Shown: positions 44,568-55,952 of the stretch, piece after piece
Layout: the number at the start of each line of letters is the position of its first letter
How positions within the stretch are numbered: the stretch's first letter is position 1
NCBI GenBank assembly: GCA_009809945.1
Contig: WTPW01000447.1
Coordinates: forward strand, 327,497 to 391,496
Direction: 5' to 3'
Length of the DNA stretch: 64,000 nt
Origin: Gigaspora margarita
Lineage: Eukaryota; Glomeromycota; Glomeromycetes; Diversisporales; Gigasporaceae
Notes under the pieces: generated by a model
What the model saw: the letters and a program-made list of their open reading frames with translations, nothing else
The model's database searches: none
What the model was told of the DNA's origin: nothing
Position numbers and translations under genes: made by a program

Positions 44568-45750
44568 CTGTCTTTCTCTTCTACAATCACCTCTTCTATA
44601 GTTACAACCTCTATATAATCACACAAATTTTAACTACTATTTTTTTTATATAAAAAATATCTTTATATAATCACAAATAGCTTATATCACTATCACATTT
44701 TTTAGAAGCTTTTTGAGATTTTTTTATTAGTAACATACTTTTATATAATCACAATATCATATATAAAAGTCTAAATTTTACTACTATAGATTCCTGAAAG
44801 TAATCTATATTTTGTTATACAAAAAATCAGAAGTTTGCTTGTTTTGGGTTAAATTTAGATTTTAGTAATTGCAAGTAGTTGCTACATAGTAAAGTCCAAA
44901 TTCTACTAAATAAATCGATTATAATCATCTAAGTAAACTTGTCCAAAAGATCTAAATGTATATACTTTAAAATTTTTATTCAAATTGGAAAATTTTTTAT
45001 TATTTGATTTTTAATTTTTACATTTATCGAATATACTTTTTTAAAAAATTTTACTTTTTTCAATGAATATAAAAGTCAAAAGTCAAATAATAAAAATGTT
45101 CTTTAATTTTGCTAAAAATTATATTATATATGTATTTTGATCTTTTTAATAAGTTTACTTAAACGATTATCATTAATTTACTTAGTAAAATTTGGACTTT
45201 ACTATATAGTAACTATTATTGATTGTGGGAGTAGCTTATTTTCGAGTAAATAAGTTTTTGGATTTTTTGTTAAAACAAAAGAGTAGCTTATTTTTGGGAA
45301 TCTATGGTAAGTAAATCAATTAACACATTAAGAAAGCTGTTTGACATGCAAATTATACATATTCTGAAATTTTGACAAACTTGACAAACTATTATTAATT
45401 TGTTTTTTTTTATTATATATTGAACAAAAAAATAATTTTGTTTTTTGTCTAATGTAAAGTAAAGAAATTAATTAATAAAAGTTCGTTCAAATTATATAAA
45501 ACTTTTAGAATATATGTAATTTGTTATTTTAAACAACTTTACTTAATGCATAAAAGTTGATTTACTTAGTACAATTTGGACTTTTATATGTAGCAACTAT
45601 TTGTAATTATAATATTTACTTCTATATAATTATATAATATAAACCACAGTACTAGATATGATTATATAGAGTAATTAATATATAATCACACCTCTTTATA
45701 ATCACCATTTTTGCTACAACAAACTGCGTGATTATAGAGGAGGAAGACAG
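44568..45750. mobile_element. ACTGTC-type Tc1/mariner-like element with nested MITE
   Basis: Ends CTGTCTTTCTCTTCTACAAT and ATTATAGAGGAGGAAGACAG, with TA on both sides (44566-44567, 45751-45752). Repeated TATATAATCAC words occur near both ends. It is interrupted by the AAATAAGC-type element at about 44784-45307. No transposase. Confidence 0.7.
44784..45307. mobile_element. AAATAAGCTACC-family foldback MITE, copy 2
   Basis: Left tip near ACTATAGATTCCTGAAAG, right tip TTTTTGGGAATCTATGGTA. Inside are GTTGCTACATAGTAAAGTCC, its mirror GGACTTTACTATATAGTAAC, and AAGTAAACTTG / AAGTTTACTTAA. Confidence 0.6.
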
Positions 45751-45839
45751 TATATAGTTTTTTGTAGTTTGGTTTTCTTGTAAAGTTTGGTATGAGAGAT
45801 CGTCAGAAAGAATTGTTAATATGATATGTTCTTTTTAAT

Positions 45840-46372
45840 TACTAATCCGGATAGAATTAGCACTATTTTTATATTAGAATTTGGGACAAAATTACTATGA
45901 TTTTCATTATATACTAGAATCTGATGTCTGTCAAATGAAAAGTATTTTTTATTAAGTTAATGGCTCATGTTAACTAATTGAAAGTTGTAGAGCTCACTAA
46001 GACACATCTAATAGTAGTTAGATCATTCAAATTAGCTCAGTGTACATTGAGATATTGCTAAAAAATGATTGGCTGACTATATAAAATTCTATTTAAACAA
46101 ACTAGAAATTTTATATAGTTAACCAATCATTTTTTAGTGATATCTCAGTATATACTAGGCTGATTTGAATGATCTAACTACCATTAGATGTGACTCAGCA
46201 AGCTCTACAACTTTCAATTAGTTGAAATGAGCTATTAACTTAATAAAATTTTTTTTATTTAATAGATGTCAGATTCTAGCATATAATAAAAGTTTATATT
46301 GTACTTTTCTCCAAAATTTACTATTGTCCCAATATGGTAATAGTACCGATCTTATCCGAATTATCAATTAAT
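45840..46372. repeat. Palindrome of about 530 bp
   Basis: Symmetric about 46095. GATTGGCTGACTATATAAAA / TTTTATATAGTTAACCAATC, GTTAACTAATTGAAAGTTGT / ACAACTTTCAATTAGTTGAA and AATCTGATGTCTG / AGATGTCAGATTC. Probably a foldback MITE; ends near AATCCGGATAGAATTAG / CGATCTTATCCGAATTA. Confidence 0.75.
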
Positions 46373-46424
46373 AATTTTTATAATAAATTTATTTTGTATA
46401 ATATATAAGGTAGAAACGAGTATT

Positions 46425-47935
46425 ATAGTGCACTACTAATATGGCATACTACTAATATTTTACGATCTACTGATCAGAATCATGTGATTTTAGTACCAAT
46501 AAATCGTCTCAGTGAGTAAATTAATTGGTACCAAAATTGTTAAATTCTGATCAGTGGATCACAAAATATTATGATTAAAGTAATATTTAAAGTACCGTAT
46601 TCCTCCGAAAATAAGCACCCCTCAGAGCAATTTTTAAAACCAAAATTTTCATGATCCAGTGATCGGATCTGTATAATTTTGGTACAATTCGAAATGTTTT
46701 AATAAGCTGATTTGAATGGTACCAAAATTATGCAGATCTGATCACTAGATTATAAGAATTTTGGCTTTAAAAATTCGACTGAGAGGGTGCTCATTTTCAG
46801 AGGAATATGGTAGATATAGGTATTTGGTGCATTACTAATTATGGTGCATTGCTAATAACTTATACCCTACTGATCAGAATCATGTGATTTTAGTACCAAT
46901 CAATTTGTTTCAGTAGGACAAATCGATTGGTACCAAAATCGTCAAATCTGATTAGTGGATCACAAGATATTATGATTAAAGTAATATTTAAAGTAGATAT
47001 ATAGGTATTATGATAATAGAAATATTGCAGTATATAGCAATATCTTGTGAACATCAATTAGAATTATGAAATTTTGGCACTATTCGATTCGTTTCATTGA
47101 GATGAATCAAATGGTACTAAAATCAAATGATTTTGACTGATACTTTGCGATATATTATAATTTAACCAAAATAAGCTATACAAAGCAAAATTTAAAATTA
47201 GCATGAAATCATAAATAATTTTTGATAGACCTGTTCGTTTTTTAGAATTTTGCTACCAAAATAACTGCCTTAAAGAGATGATTCCAACAAGCTCAAAATT
47301 GCTAAAATCCAATCACGGAACCACAGGATCATAGGATCATTAAGTTTTATGATTATTTTAATGAAAATAGATTAGTTAAACTAATCTAATTTTTATTAAA
47401 AACAATACAAAAAACTTAATATTTTTATGATCCCGTGATTGGATTTTAGCGATTTTGGGCTTGTTGGAATTACCTCTTAAGATGGTCATTTTGGTAGTAA
47501 AATTATAAAAAATGGCCTGGTCTTTCAAAAGTTATTTGTGATTTCATATTAATTTTAAAATTTGCTTTGCACAGCTTATTTTGGTTAAATTATAATATAT
47601 CGAGAAGTATCAGTCAAAGTCGCATGATTTTGGTACTTTTTGATTCATCTCAATGAGACAAATCGAATAGTAATAAAATTATTCGATTCTTATTAATAGA
47701 ACTTAATAAATAATGAAAAATAGTATGTGTACCATAATTGGTATATGTATTATAATTTATCTTTTTTAATTTGTATATTGTAATTAATGATATCTTATGA
47801 TCTAGTAATTAGAATTGAACGATTTTGGTACTATTTGATTCATCTTGATGAGACAAATCAAATAATGCCAAAATCATTCGATTCTGATCAATATATCATG
47901 TATTATTAGCTAAAATACTTAATTTTACTATAATA
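46425..47935. repeat. Tandem and nested palindromes with GAATCATGTGATTTTAGTAC words
   Basis: 46440-46592 (resuming at 46813) and 46829-47010 are direct copies. 47150-47600 is a palindrome centred near 47375 (CCAATCACGGAACC / GATCCCGTGATTGG, AAGCTATACAAAGC / GCTTTGCACAGCTT). The flanks 46995-47150 and 47600-47935 hold further mirrored TGAT(T/A)TTGGTAC words. No coding content. Confidence 0.65.
46595..46810. mobile_element. Tc1/mariner-type MITE, 216 bp, with an empty-site copy in the window
   Basis: Begins CCGTATTCCTCCGAAAATAA and ends TTTTCAGAGGAATATGG, with GCACCC / GGGTGC inside and TA at both flanks (46593-46594, 46811-46812). The tandem copy at about 46970-47008 reads AATATTTAAAGTAGATATA without the element, i.e. 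the uninterrupted target. Confidence 0.88.
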
Positions 47936-48039
47936 CCCATATTTACCTTACCAATACAACTTTTAACTAAAAAAGCTTTAATTAATTTATAATAAGTAAT
48001 ATTTTAAATATAATAAAAGTGATTTGCAGACCAATACCC

Positions 48040-48310
48040 CAGACATCTCTTATATAGGTCATAACTGGATTTTGGCCAATTTTGATCTAATTTGCTAAAA
48101 ACAACAAAATCTATTTACTTAATAACTTCTAATCCAGTAATCAGAATTGAATAAAATTTTTTTTGTTAGATGCGCCATACTAAGAGCTTCATTTTAAAAA
48201 AAGTCCATTCAAATTGAACCACTGGATGCCAAGATAATTGCCAAAAACTGTTTTTTGCTTCTCAAATTTTAGATATTTTTGCTAAAAAATTTCAAGTATG
48301 ATCTTTATAC
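48040..48310 (+). repeat. Dispersed 270-bp repeat, copy A
   Basis: ATAGGTCATAACTGGATTTT, AATCCAGTAATCAGAATTGA, TTTGTTAGATGCGCC, TGCCAAGATAATTGCCAAAA and CTTCTCAAATTTTAGA. The second copy is at about 57692-57970. Each is followed, directly or after about 150 bp, by the same tRNA-headed retroposon family. Confidence 0.75.
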
Positions 48311-48311
48311 T

Positions 48312-48750
48312 AGATATTTGAGGTCCTGCATAGTGGTTATACTTTTAGGTTGCAAATTGAAGATTGCCAGTTCATATTCTCTAAGAGGTAAAATGGTAAA
48401 AAGCCAGCTAGTTAGAGAACTAAAACTTTATAGAAAAATAGAAACTCAGAACATTGATCAATAACTTAATTAAGCAGCTGCCATTATCAAATCTGTGGCA
48501 GTGAAATGAAATAAGCTAGAACCTGATTTAGAATAATCAAAGTCACAAAACATAATGTGAGGCCTAAGTTTGGATTTATTAATACTACATGAACTTATGG
48601 TACAAATTAGCTAAGGATTAAATTTTCTGGCTACACTTTTGGCTACTCTGGTAGCTAGTACAGGGCATCATTCTAGGGCCAATAAGGTATCTAGAAAAAA
48701 TATCAATCTTAGTTGTACTTTCTTTGAAGGTGTCATCCTATATATAGTAA
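48312..48750 (+). mobile_element. tRNA-headed retroposon of the second type, decayed copy
   Basis: tRNA-like head with GCATAGTGGTTATACTTTTA and the box-B region TGCCAGTTCATATTC, then a 400-bp non-coding body. Aligned by eye with the copy at 58112-58655 it differs mostly by G-to-A and C-to-T changes (for example GTTAGGGAACTGAA there, GTTAGAGAACTAAA here). Confidence 0.65.
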
Positions 48751-48751
48751 C

Positions 48752-49398
48752 TAGGGGTCTTAGCTAAGTCAGGTTTGACCTAACCCAACTCGGGTCTGAT
48801 TCAACTGGGTCAGGTTAGTCAGATAAAATGTGAGTCAAATCAGATCCAGGTCAGAAAAAACCTGGATTGGATTAGACTAAATCAGATTATATTCAATAAT
48901 CACAAGTAGTCGCTACATAGTAAAATCAAAATTATATTATATAAATTGATAAAATCTGCTTAAGTAAACTTATTTGGGAGAACAAAATACATATACTTTA
49001 AAATTTTTATCCAAATTGGAGAATATTTTATTATTTGACTTATTTTAATTTTTACATTTATCAATCTTATTTTTTAAAAAAGATTTTAATTTTTTTGTGA
49101 AATGTAAAAATTAAAAGTTAAATAATAAAAAGTTCTCTGAGTTGAATAAAAATTTCAGTTTATATACATTTTAATCTCTTAAACAAGTTTATTTAAACAG
49201 ACATTATCAATTTATAGTAAAATTTAGACTTTACTATGTAACAAATATTATCAACTTGAGTTCAACTTGGGTTGGGTTGGGTTGGATCAGACCCAGGTTG
49301 GGTTTGACATAAGGTGGATTAGACCTGGGTCAGATTTGACATAAAATGGGTCAAACCCAGATTGGGCCAGGCCCAAATCCAACTCACTAAGACTCCTA
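48752..49398. mobile_element. TAGG(A/G)GTCTTAGCT element, copy 1, 647 bp
   Basis: Begins TAGGGGTCTTAGCTAAGTCA and ends CTCACTAAGACTCCTA. The terminal 130 bp on each side is packed with GGGTC(A/T)GG / CCTGACCC-type words. The centre is a copy of the AAATAAGC family's inner palindrome. A better-preserved copy is at 60081-60759. No clear duplication here. Confidence 0.7.
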
Positions 49399-50443
49399 CT
49401 ATACTCTTAGTCTGATTTAGATTTTAGAGACCTTTTATATTTTAACTACTTTGATAAATTAAAAATTTACAAAAAGAAGGGAATTAATTTCCATTCAAAA
49501 AAAAAATCAAAAACTTTTAATTAGAAGTATATAACTAGTTTATATAAAGAAATTTTAAAATACTTAAAATTTTTGATTTTTTTTGTAATTTTTTTTAATT
49601 TTTGTTCATTTTTGTTATACAAGATTCTGTAATCTAATTAGTTAATTATATTAATTTATGATATAGTGACCTGCAATATTTATTAATATTCTAGTTTAAA
49701 AATATAGTATTTTTATATGATAATATACAAAAAAGTTAAAAAGATGATATATTAAAACTAGTAATACAAATTAAAATCAAAAAGTTGCAACTAATCAAAA
49801 AGTTAGCAACTAATTGATTAAAAAAATTTTTGGCAACTTATATTAAAATCAAATAAAAATTATACAAAAATCAATAAAAATTAATTAATCAAAAAGTTGA
49901 AAACTAATCATTTGCAAATTTTTGGCAATTTGTATTACTAATTAAAACAATTAAATAATCAAATTAGTTTAAATTTATACAATAAATTTTTTAAAAAAAT
50001 TTTAATAATCTAAATTTAGAAATTTTAACTAATCAAATTTAAATAACTTTAAAAATATTCAAAATTAATTTTTTAAAATAAATTAAAGCTTTAAATTTTT
50101 AAATTTTAAAAATAGAACAAATGTAATCTTAAACAGCATTATTAAATCATACTACTAGTATTCAACACTACCATAATTTTTATTATAAGCTATAGTGTAA
50201 TGTGTAATCAGGTATAATGCAAATTTTTTAGATATTTTTTAAAAAATAACTATAATACAAAAATTTATTTATAAAATCATCTTTAAGGTTCTAACAAAAA
50301 AAAATTCTCATAAAATTTTGATATAACTTATGCTCTTGCTCTATCCTAGGCCTTAACTCTAACTCTAATATTAATTGAAATTTACTTTTTGTTTTATTTT
50401 GATTTGCATATAATATGAATTTCATATTACTGGTATTGAATAC
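49399..50443. other. AT-rich gene-free stretch
   Basis: A/T-rich with a degraded TTAGGG-family copy in reverse orientation at about 50190-50410 (AGGCCTTAACTCTAACTCTA). No gene. Confidence 0.45.
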
Positions 50444-51101
50444 TATCCCTTAGATTGTAACACAGGCAAATTTGTCTGCATATTTTAAAAATTGTAATAA
50501 AATTTTAATAAAATTTTAAATATTGATTTTAGCTATACCTTTTCTAAGTAAAAAATATTCTTTGAGTTTTGTTTTAGTAACTTTGTTATAAAAATTTTTT
50601 AAAATTATTAGAAAACTTTAGTATAATTAAAGTTTGAAGTTCTTGTATTTGCATGTTTACTATTAAAAGTTTTCTTTAGATTTTCTTAAATTTTATATAT
50701 TTCCGTCTATAAAAAAAACTTTTACTTCTAATACAAGTCTTAATTTTTACAAATAAATCATTAAAGTTGCAATAATAAAAGTTATTATTCTTTATATAAA
50801 CTACAATATTGTCTTAAGAACTATAGCTTTAAAACTAAAACTAAATAAGATTACAGAAAAATTGTGATAAAATTTTTTAAAAAATTTTTTCTTAAAGATA
50901 TCTATTTTTAGCTTATATATAACTTAAAATTTTTTCCTTACAATATAAAAACTAATTTCGCAAAAAAGTAATCCTTATTTTCAAATATAATTGTACAAAG
51001 TTTTATTTAATTATCTTGATATTTAAAAAAAGTAAATCAGAGCAAAAAAAGTGCAAAAACGCAGGCAAATTTGTCTATGTCCTACTACAATCTAAGGGAT
51101 A
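50444..51101. mobile_element. TATCCCTTAGATTGTA element, copy 1, 658 bp
   Basis: Begins TATCCCTTAGATTGTAACAC and ends TACAATCTAAGGGATA, with CAGGCAAATTTGTCTG / GCAGGCAAATTTGTC near both ends and TA at the tips. The copy at 62721-63383 is inverted and nearly the same length. Tc1/mariner-like foldback; no coding content. Confidence 0.8.
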
Positions 51102-51482
51102 GATTTAATATATAATTTTTGTCTTAAATATCGCATACTATATAAAAAGTTTTATAAATTAAAAAATATACAAAAAAAACAATAATTGTAGCAAATTAAA
51201 ATGAAGTCCAGATTAAAATGAAATTATAGTATAAAATCTCAAAACTAAATTTTTTTTAGAGTGTATTTTTTAAAGTTAGGAGTTAGAGTTAAAGTTTATT
51301 TTAAAAAAAGTTATAATAAACAAGTATTAGTAGGTTTTAGAAGATTAGCAGTAGGGATATTAATGATGTGCTTCAGGGTGGTGTGGTGATACTCTGGCAG
51401 AGTATCCCTTAATACCACACCACATTGAAGTATAAATTAGAGCATACTTCAAGTGTAACCCAGAGTATAACCTAAAATATAA
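51102..51482. repeat. Degraded TTAGGG-family copy and a small hairpin
   Basis: 51180-51310 keeps GTTAGGAGTTAGAGTTAAAG. 51371-51432 is a hairpin, GCTTCAGGGTGGTGTGGTGA / ACCACACCACATTGAAG, with ATACTCTGG / CAGAGTAT at its tip. Confidence 0.5.
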
Positions 51483-51836
51483 GGGGTGTGCCATTTATTA
51501 CATAATATTTTTTACTTAGGAGCTACTCTCATCCATGTATGGTGTGATCACTTTATCTAATTCAGAATGCTTAGTATAATATATAGATGTGATAGGACCC
51601 AAAATATATATAGATAGGTCAGGTATGAGTTTGCTTATTTTTGAGGTTTTTTATGCAGATCTTTTCCATTTATAGTAATTTTTTTGCTTATTTTTGAAGT
51701 TTTTTCTGCAGATCTTTTCTTTTTTAGTAACCCTATAATTAACCTGACCTATCTATGTATATTTCAGGGTCCTGATGTGATCACTACCTCTAACCATGTA
51801 TTCATGGTAAAAATTACATAATAAATGGCATGTCCC
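51483..51836. mobile_element. PIF/Harbinger-type MITE split by a second MITE
   Basis: Begins GGGGTGTGCCATTTATTACA and ends TAATAAATGGCATGTCCC, with TAA on both sides (51480-51482, 51837-51839). Removing the 180-bp insert and one 8-bp duplication gives 166 bp, matching the 164-bp copy at 13409-13572. Confidence 0.88.
51594..51773. mobile_element. AGGACCC MITE, copy 1 (180 bp), exact 8-bp duplication
   Basis: Begins AGGACCCAAAATATATATAG and ends TATGTATATTTCAGGGTCCT. GATGTGAT on both sides (51586-51593, 51774-51781). The paralogous MITE at 13409-13572 shows the region without this insert. Confidence 0.92.
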
Positions 51837-52134
51837 TAACCTAGAATACTATATACTAAACACTATATAATACTCTGAAGTTTATAGTACCATATTTTTC
51901 TGAAAATATGTTACCTTTTTTTGAACAAAAAGTTATATAAAAAATCGGGGTAGCTTATTTTGAGTAAAATCGATTTTTGGCTAATTACAGAAAATTGTCA
52001 CATAGTAAAGTCTAGATTTTACTATGTAAATTAATAAGTATCAATTAATTAAATTTATTTGAAAGATCAAATACACTTATTCTAAAATTTTTATTAAAAT
52101 TAAAGAAGTTTTTATTATTTAACTTTTAATTTTT

Positions 52135-53390
52135 TTTTTTTGTTTCAAAGTGCCCATCTTGGGAGATAGTGTTTATTTAGTTTATTCATCAGAAATTATA
52201 CAGGGACGAAGGTACAACTAGCTACACATACACTTTTAGTGTCTAATTTAAGTAGTCTGCCCAAAGGCTTCACACTAGCTACTATACCTGCAACCCAACT
52301 ATGGAAATTGTCTATTTAAACCCTCTGATTTTATCTGTTCCTTGACCAATCTTTACTAATTCACCAGATATCTGCGGTACAACACAAGTCAGTCCAGACA
52401 CCCAGATCTCTTTCACATGCCCTTTAGGACTAGTTTATCCTCAACAGAAAACTTGGTAGAACAGTATCTTCCCACTCATATATTAATCTACACTTTGGTA
52501 ACTTACACATCTGCATTATACTGATACTTGTAGTCAGAGCTAACCTTAAACCACTACTGTTACCTACTTCTGCCCTTGTAAGGTTCGCTCTGACCCTAGC
52601 ACCTACTACAATCTTCCTATTAGTCCTTCCCTGATATTCCCAAACTTCCAAACTAGTTAGCCTAGAAGGGTTGGTCAGCCTGGCTTTAAGCGCCAAATAG
52701 ACTCCCTCCCTTGGTACATGCTACTGAAACACATGTCCTTTTCCTCCAGTGCAACTCTGGTGGCCAGGTTGGTGGACCCCCTCCTCGAGAGTCTTGTTGT
52801 CTGATTCTCTAGCTCCGGTTTCTAATATTCCAGCTTTGGTAACACTGTCAAAAATCTTTGCTACCTCCTTACTCAGAACTTGCCAAATGGGTTTTTATTT
52901 CTCTGGTTCCTTGAATTTTGTGTATTCGAAGGCTTCTATTCAAGATAGCAGTATTGTACGTTTTGGCTGTCCACAGCCTTTTTTGGCTTGTCCACATCCA
53001 AAATTGTCCAAACGTCCAAAATTGGCCAAAGCTTGTTTAGGCTTTAATAATTAATAAATCTATTCAAAAAATATATAACTATATATTTTTTTAGGTGCTA
53101 AACACATTCCAGTTAAAATTAAAATAGGTTATCTTAATAAAATTTTAAGTAATTTTATTTTATTTTATTGTTCAAAATTGTCCAAAATTGTTCAAATCAT
53201 TGTCCAAAGCTGTCCTTTAACAACACTATGAGATGGTATACCAAGAACTACAGGTAGTGTACCCAACCGATCGACAAGAAATAGTTACTGGAATACAGGT
53301 CTATTTTTTAAAGCATTGCCAGTAATATTTGAACTCTAGACCTGCCACTTGGGGGGTGACAACTTACCAACTTCTCTAAGTCACTATACC
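52135..53390 (-). mobile_element. tRNA-headed retroposon, minus orientation, with 21-bp duplication
   Basis: The 21 bases at 52114-52134 and 53391-53411 match (ATTATTTAACTTTTAATTTT plus T). On the minus strand it starts with the tRNA-like head (GACTTAGAGAAGTTGG as box A, GAGTTCAAAT as box B) and ends in a poly-A (poly-T at 52129-52141 on the plus strand). It is the same family as 54985-57185 and 59995-61390. It contains an hAT-type MITE at 52949-53228. Open frames of 88-101 codons run on both strands and are not conserved. Confidence 0.82.
52949..53228. mobile_element. hAT-type MITE inside the retroposon, 280 bp
   Basis: Begins CAGTATTGTACGTTTTGGCT and ends CTGTCCTTTAACAACACTA. The flanks CAAGATAG and TGAGATGG differ only by transitions. 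TGTCCA/GTCCAAA words are repeated near both ends. Uninterrupted retroposon sequence at 56100-56115 supports the insertion. Confidence 0.75.
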
Positions 53391-53834
53391 ATTATTTAAC
53401 TTTTAATTTTTATGTTTGTTAAATATATTTTTTTAAAAAATTTAATTTTTTCGCTAAATGTAAAATTCAAAGATCAAATAATAAAATGTTTTCCAATCTT
53501 ATAAAAATTTTAAATTATGTGTATTTTGATCTCTTAAATAAGTTTACTTAAGCTACTTTAATCGATTTATATAGTAAAATTTGAACTTTATTATGTAGCA
53601 ACTATTGTTGATCATAGGGTAGTTTATTTTCAGAGTTAAAAACATTTTGGAGTTTTTTGACCAAAAGAGAGAGTAGTTTATTTTTAAAGGTAGCTTATTT
53701 TAGAGAAATATAGCAATATATATATATATAATAATACTCTAGAGTATAATTCATTTTGTATTAGTAGTATTACTATAGAGTACTTATTTCTATTAATAAT
53801 ATCTTAGTAATCCAAGATGGTTTTATATCTAGAC

Positions 53835-54013
53835 AGGACCCTGAAATATACATAGATAGGTCAGGTTAATTATAGGGTTACTAAAAAAGAAAAGATCTGC
53901 AGAAAAAAACTTAAAATAAGCAAAAAATTACTATAAATAGAAAAGATCTGCATAAAAAACCTCAAAAATAAGCAAACTTATACCTGACCTATCTATGTAT
54001 ATTTCGGGGTCCT
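53835..54013. mobile_element. AGGACCC MITE, copy 2 (179 bp), exact 8-bp duplication
   Basis: Begins AGGACCCTGAAATATACATA and ends TATGTATATTTCGGGGTCCT. ATCTAGAC on both sides (53827-53834, 54014-54021). Inserted in the opposite orientation to copies 1 and 3. Confidence 0.92.
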
Positions 54014-54303
54014 ATCTAGACTATACTGGTATGGAATGGGTTATACTTCATAGTTACTCTAGAGTACCTTATTCTATTAATATCTCTAGTTAGCAGATTA
54101 AGTAGAAAATATTAATTTCATTATAAATTATAATCTGTGACAATAATTTTATATTTTAAGAATAGGTAAATATTTATAAAAATAGAATTTATTATAAATA
54201 AATTCAAATTTATTATTATAATACAATATATAGAACCCTAGGCATTTTTATATAAGTTATAACTAGTATTATTCTATATTTACTTCTTTAAAGATATTAG
54301 ATA

Positions 54304-54622
54304 CCGTATATTGCTGAAAATAAGCTACCTCCAAAAATAAGCTACCCTCCTGATTTTTTTCAAAAATTTTAAAAAAACTATTAGCAGTTGCTACATATAA
54401 AAGTCTAAATTTTACTAAGTAAATCCCAAAAGTACCATTAAGTAGACTTGTTCAGCACATAAAAATACACCTACAGTAAAAATTTGGTGTTATTTAGACA
54501 AATTTTTATTAGTACGTTTTTCAATTTTTTCAAAAATCTCAATATTTCGAAAATAAGCTATCCCACGTTTTTTTGTGTAATTTTTTGGTCAAAAAAGGTA
54601 GCTTATTTTCGAACACATACGG
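54304..54622. mobile_element. AAATAAGCTACC-family MITE, copy 4, 319 bp
   Basis: Begins CCGTATATTGCTGAAAATAA and ends TTATTTTCGAACACATACGG, with TA on both sides. It holds GTTGCTACATATAAAAGTCT but only part of the inner palindrome. Confidence 0.75.
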
Positions 54623-54984
54623 TAACTAGAGCAACCTTAGATAGTAAACACTTTTTGTAATCTCACTTGTTACTGTAATATATCTAAATTGAAAAAAGTT
54701 TTTAACAAAACTTAACAAAGAAGATTTAGGACAATTTGCAATTACAAAAAAAGCAACAATTAAAAATATATAAAGATATTAGTAACTGTTTAATTTGTGG
54801 TAAATAATTGGTTTATTTATTGAAAGAATATGAAGACTGATATTGATAAATTTGAGTTCTATATCAGTTACTTTTATACATTTTGATTTTTTACAAATAT
54901 AACAATCTATATCTAACATATATACAATATATACTACAACTATTATTAATAAAATATATAATATAACTAAATAAATATAATATA

Positions 54985-55952
54985 GGGTGTAGCAACTTAG
55001 GGAAGTTGGTAAGTTGTCACCCTCAAGCAGCAGGTTTAGAGTTCAAATCTCACTGGCAACATTTTGAAAAATAGGCCTGTGTTCTAGTATCTGTTTTTGT
55101 CGATTAGTTGCTTGGTAAACTATCTTGAATGGGAGCTTTGGTGCACAAAATTCAAAAAACCAGAGAAATAGAACCTATTTGGCAATTTCTGAATAGAGAG
55201 ATAGCAAAGATCTTTGATAGTGCTACCAAAGCTAGAATATCAGAAACTGGAGCCAGAGAATTAGATATCAAGACTCTTGAGAAGAGGGCCCACCAACCTG
55301 GCTGCCGGAGTCATACCAGAGGAAAAGGACCTATGTCTAGCAGTAGGTACCAAGCGAAGAAAGCCATATCGACCCTTCTGGGCTAAAAGGTTTGGAAGTT
55401 TGTAGATCTAGTATAAGGACTAGAAAGATAGTAGAGGTGGGTGCTAGGATCAGAGCGAACCTTGCAAGAGTGGAAGTAGATAATGATAAAAAGTTACTGA
55501 AGTATAGGTAATACCTGTGTGGGACAAAAACTGCTCTACCAAGTGTTTTGCAAGGATAAGTTAGTCCTAAAGGGATTCTACAATACATTTGGGACTGGCC
55601 TTAACTAACTAATGTAACGAAGAACTGTACTAGTAATACAAGGAGAACTGGCAGGAAGAGCAGGAACCAGAGGGTTTAAATAGATAACCCCCTCGTTGGG
55701 TTGCAAGTATAGCAACTAGTGTAGAACCTTCAGGCGAACTACTTAAATTAGACAACCAAAAGTTGTACGTGTGGCTAGTTGTACTCTCATCTATATAACA
55801 AATATCTGGGTGCCCCTGGAGGCACTCATGGTCTGATTTACTTAAATAAAAACCTTTCCCCAGAGCAGAAACTTTGATATAAAAAAAAATATAAATAAAA
55901 AAAAATAAAAAAAAAATATAAAAATAAAAAAAATAAATATAATATATATAAT
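54985..55952 (+). mobile_element. tRNA-headed retroposon unit, plus orientation
   Basis: Starts GGGTGTAGCAACTTAGGGAA (box A region), then GAGTTCAAATCTCACTGGC (box B). The non-coding body is followed by an A-rich tail at 55880-55950. AATAAATATAATATA before the unit is repeated just after its tail. An 85-codon frame at 55129-55386 is not conserved in the sister unit. Confidence 0.75.

Larger units (their letters stand above)
51891..53718. mobile_element. AAATAAGCTACC-family MITE, copy 3, split by a retroposon
   Basis: Left half 51891-52134 (ATATTTTTCTGAAAATATG; ACATAGTAAAGTCTAGATTT), right half 53391-53718 (TTTAAAGGTAGCTTATTTTA). They are separated by a retroposon at 52135-53390. Confidence 0.7.

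Noticed and set aside
54985..55075. A functional tRNA gene
   Set aside because: Box A/B-like words are present, but no clean cloverleaf with paired acceptor stem is visible and the sequence runs into a repeated retroposon body.
55129..55386. 85-codon frame in the tRNA-headed retroposon as a protein gene
   Set aside because: The matching positions in sister units (56110-56370 and the inverted copy at 52690-53050) are broken by stops and shifts, so the frame is not conserved.
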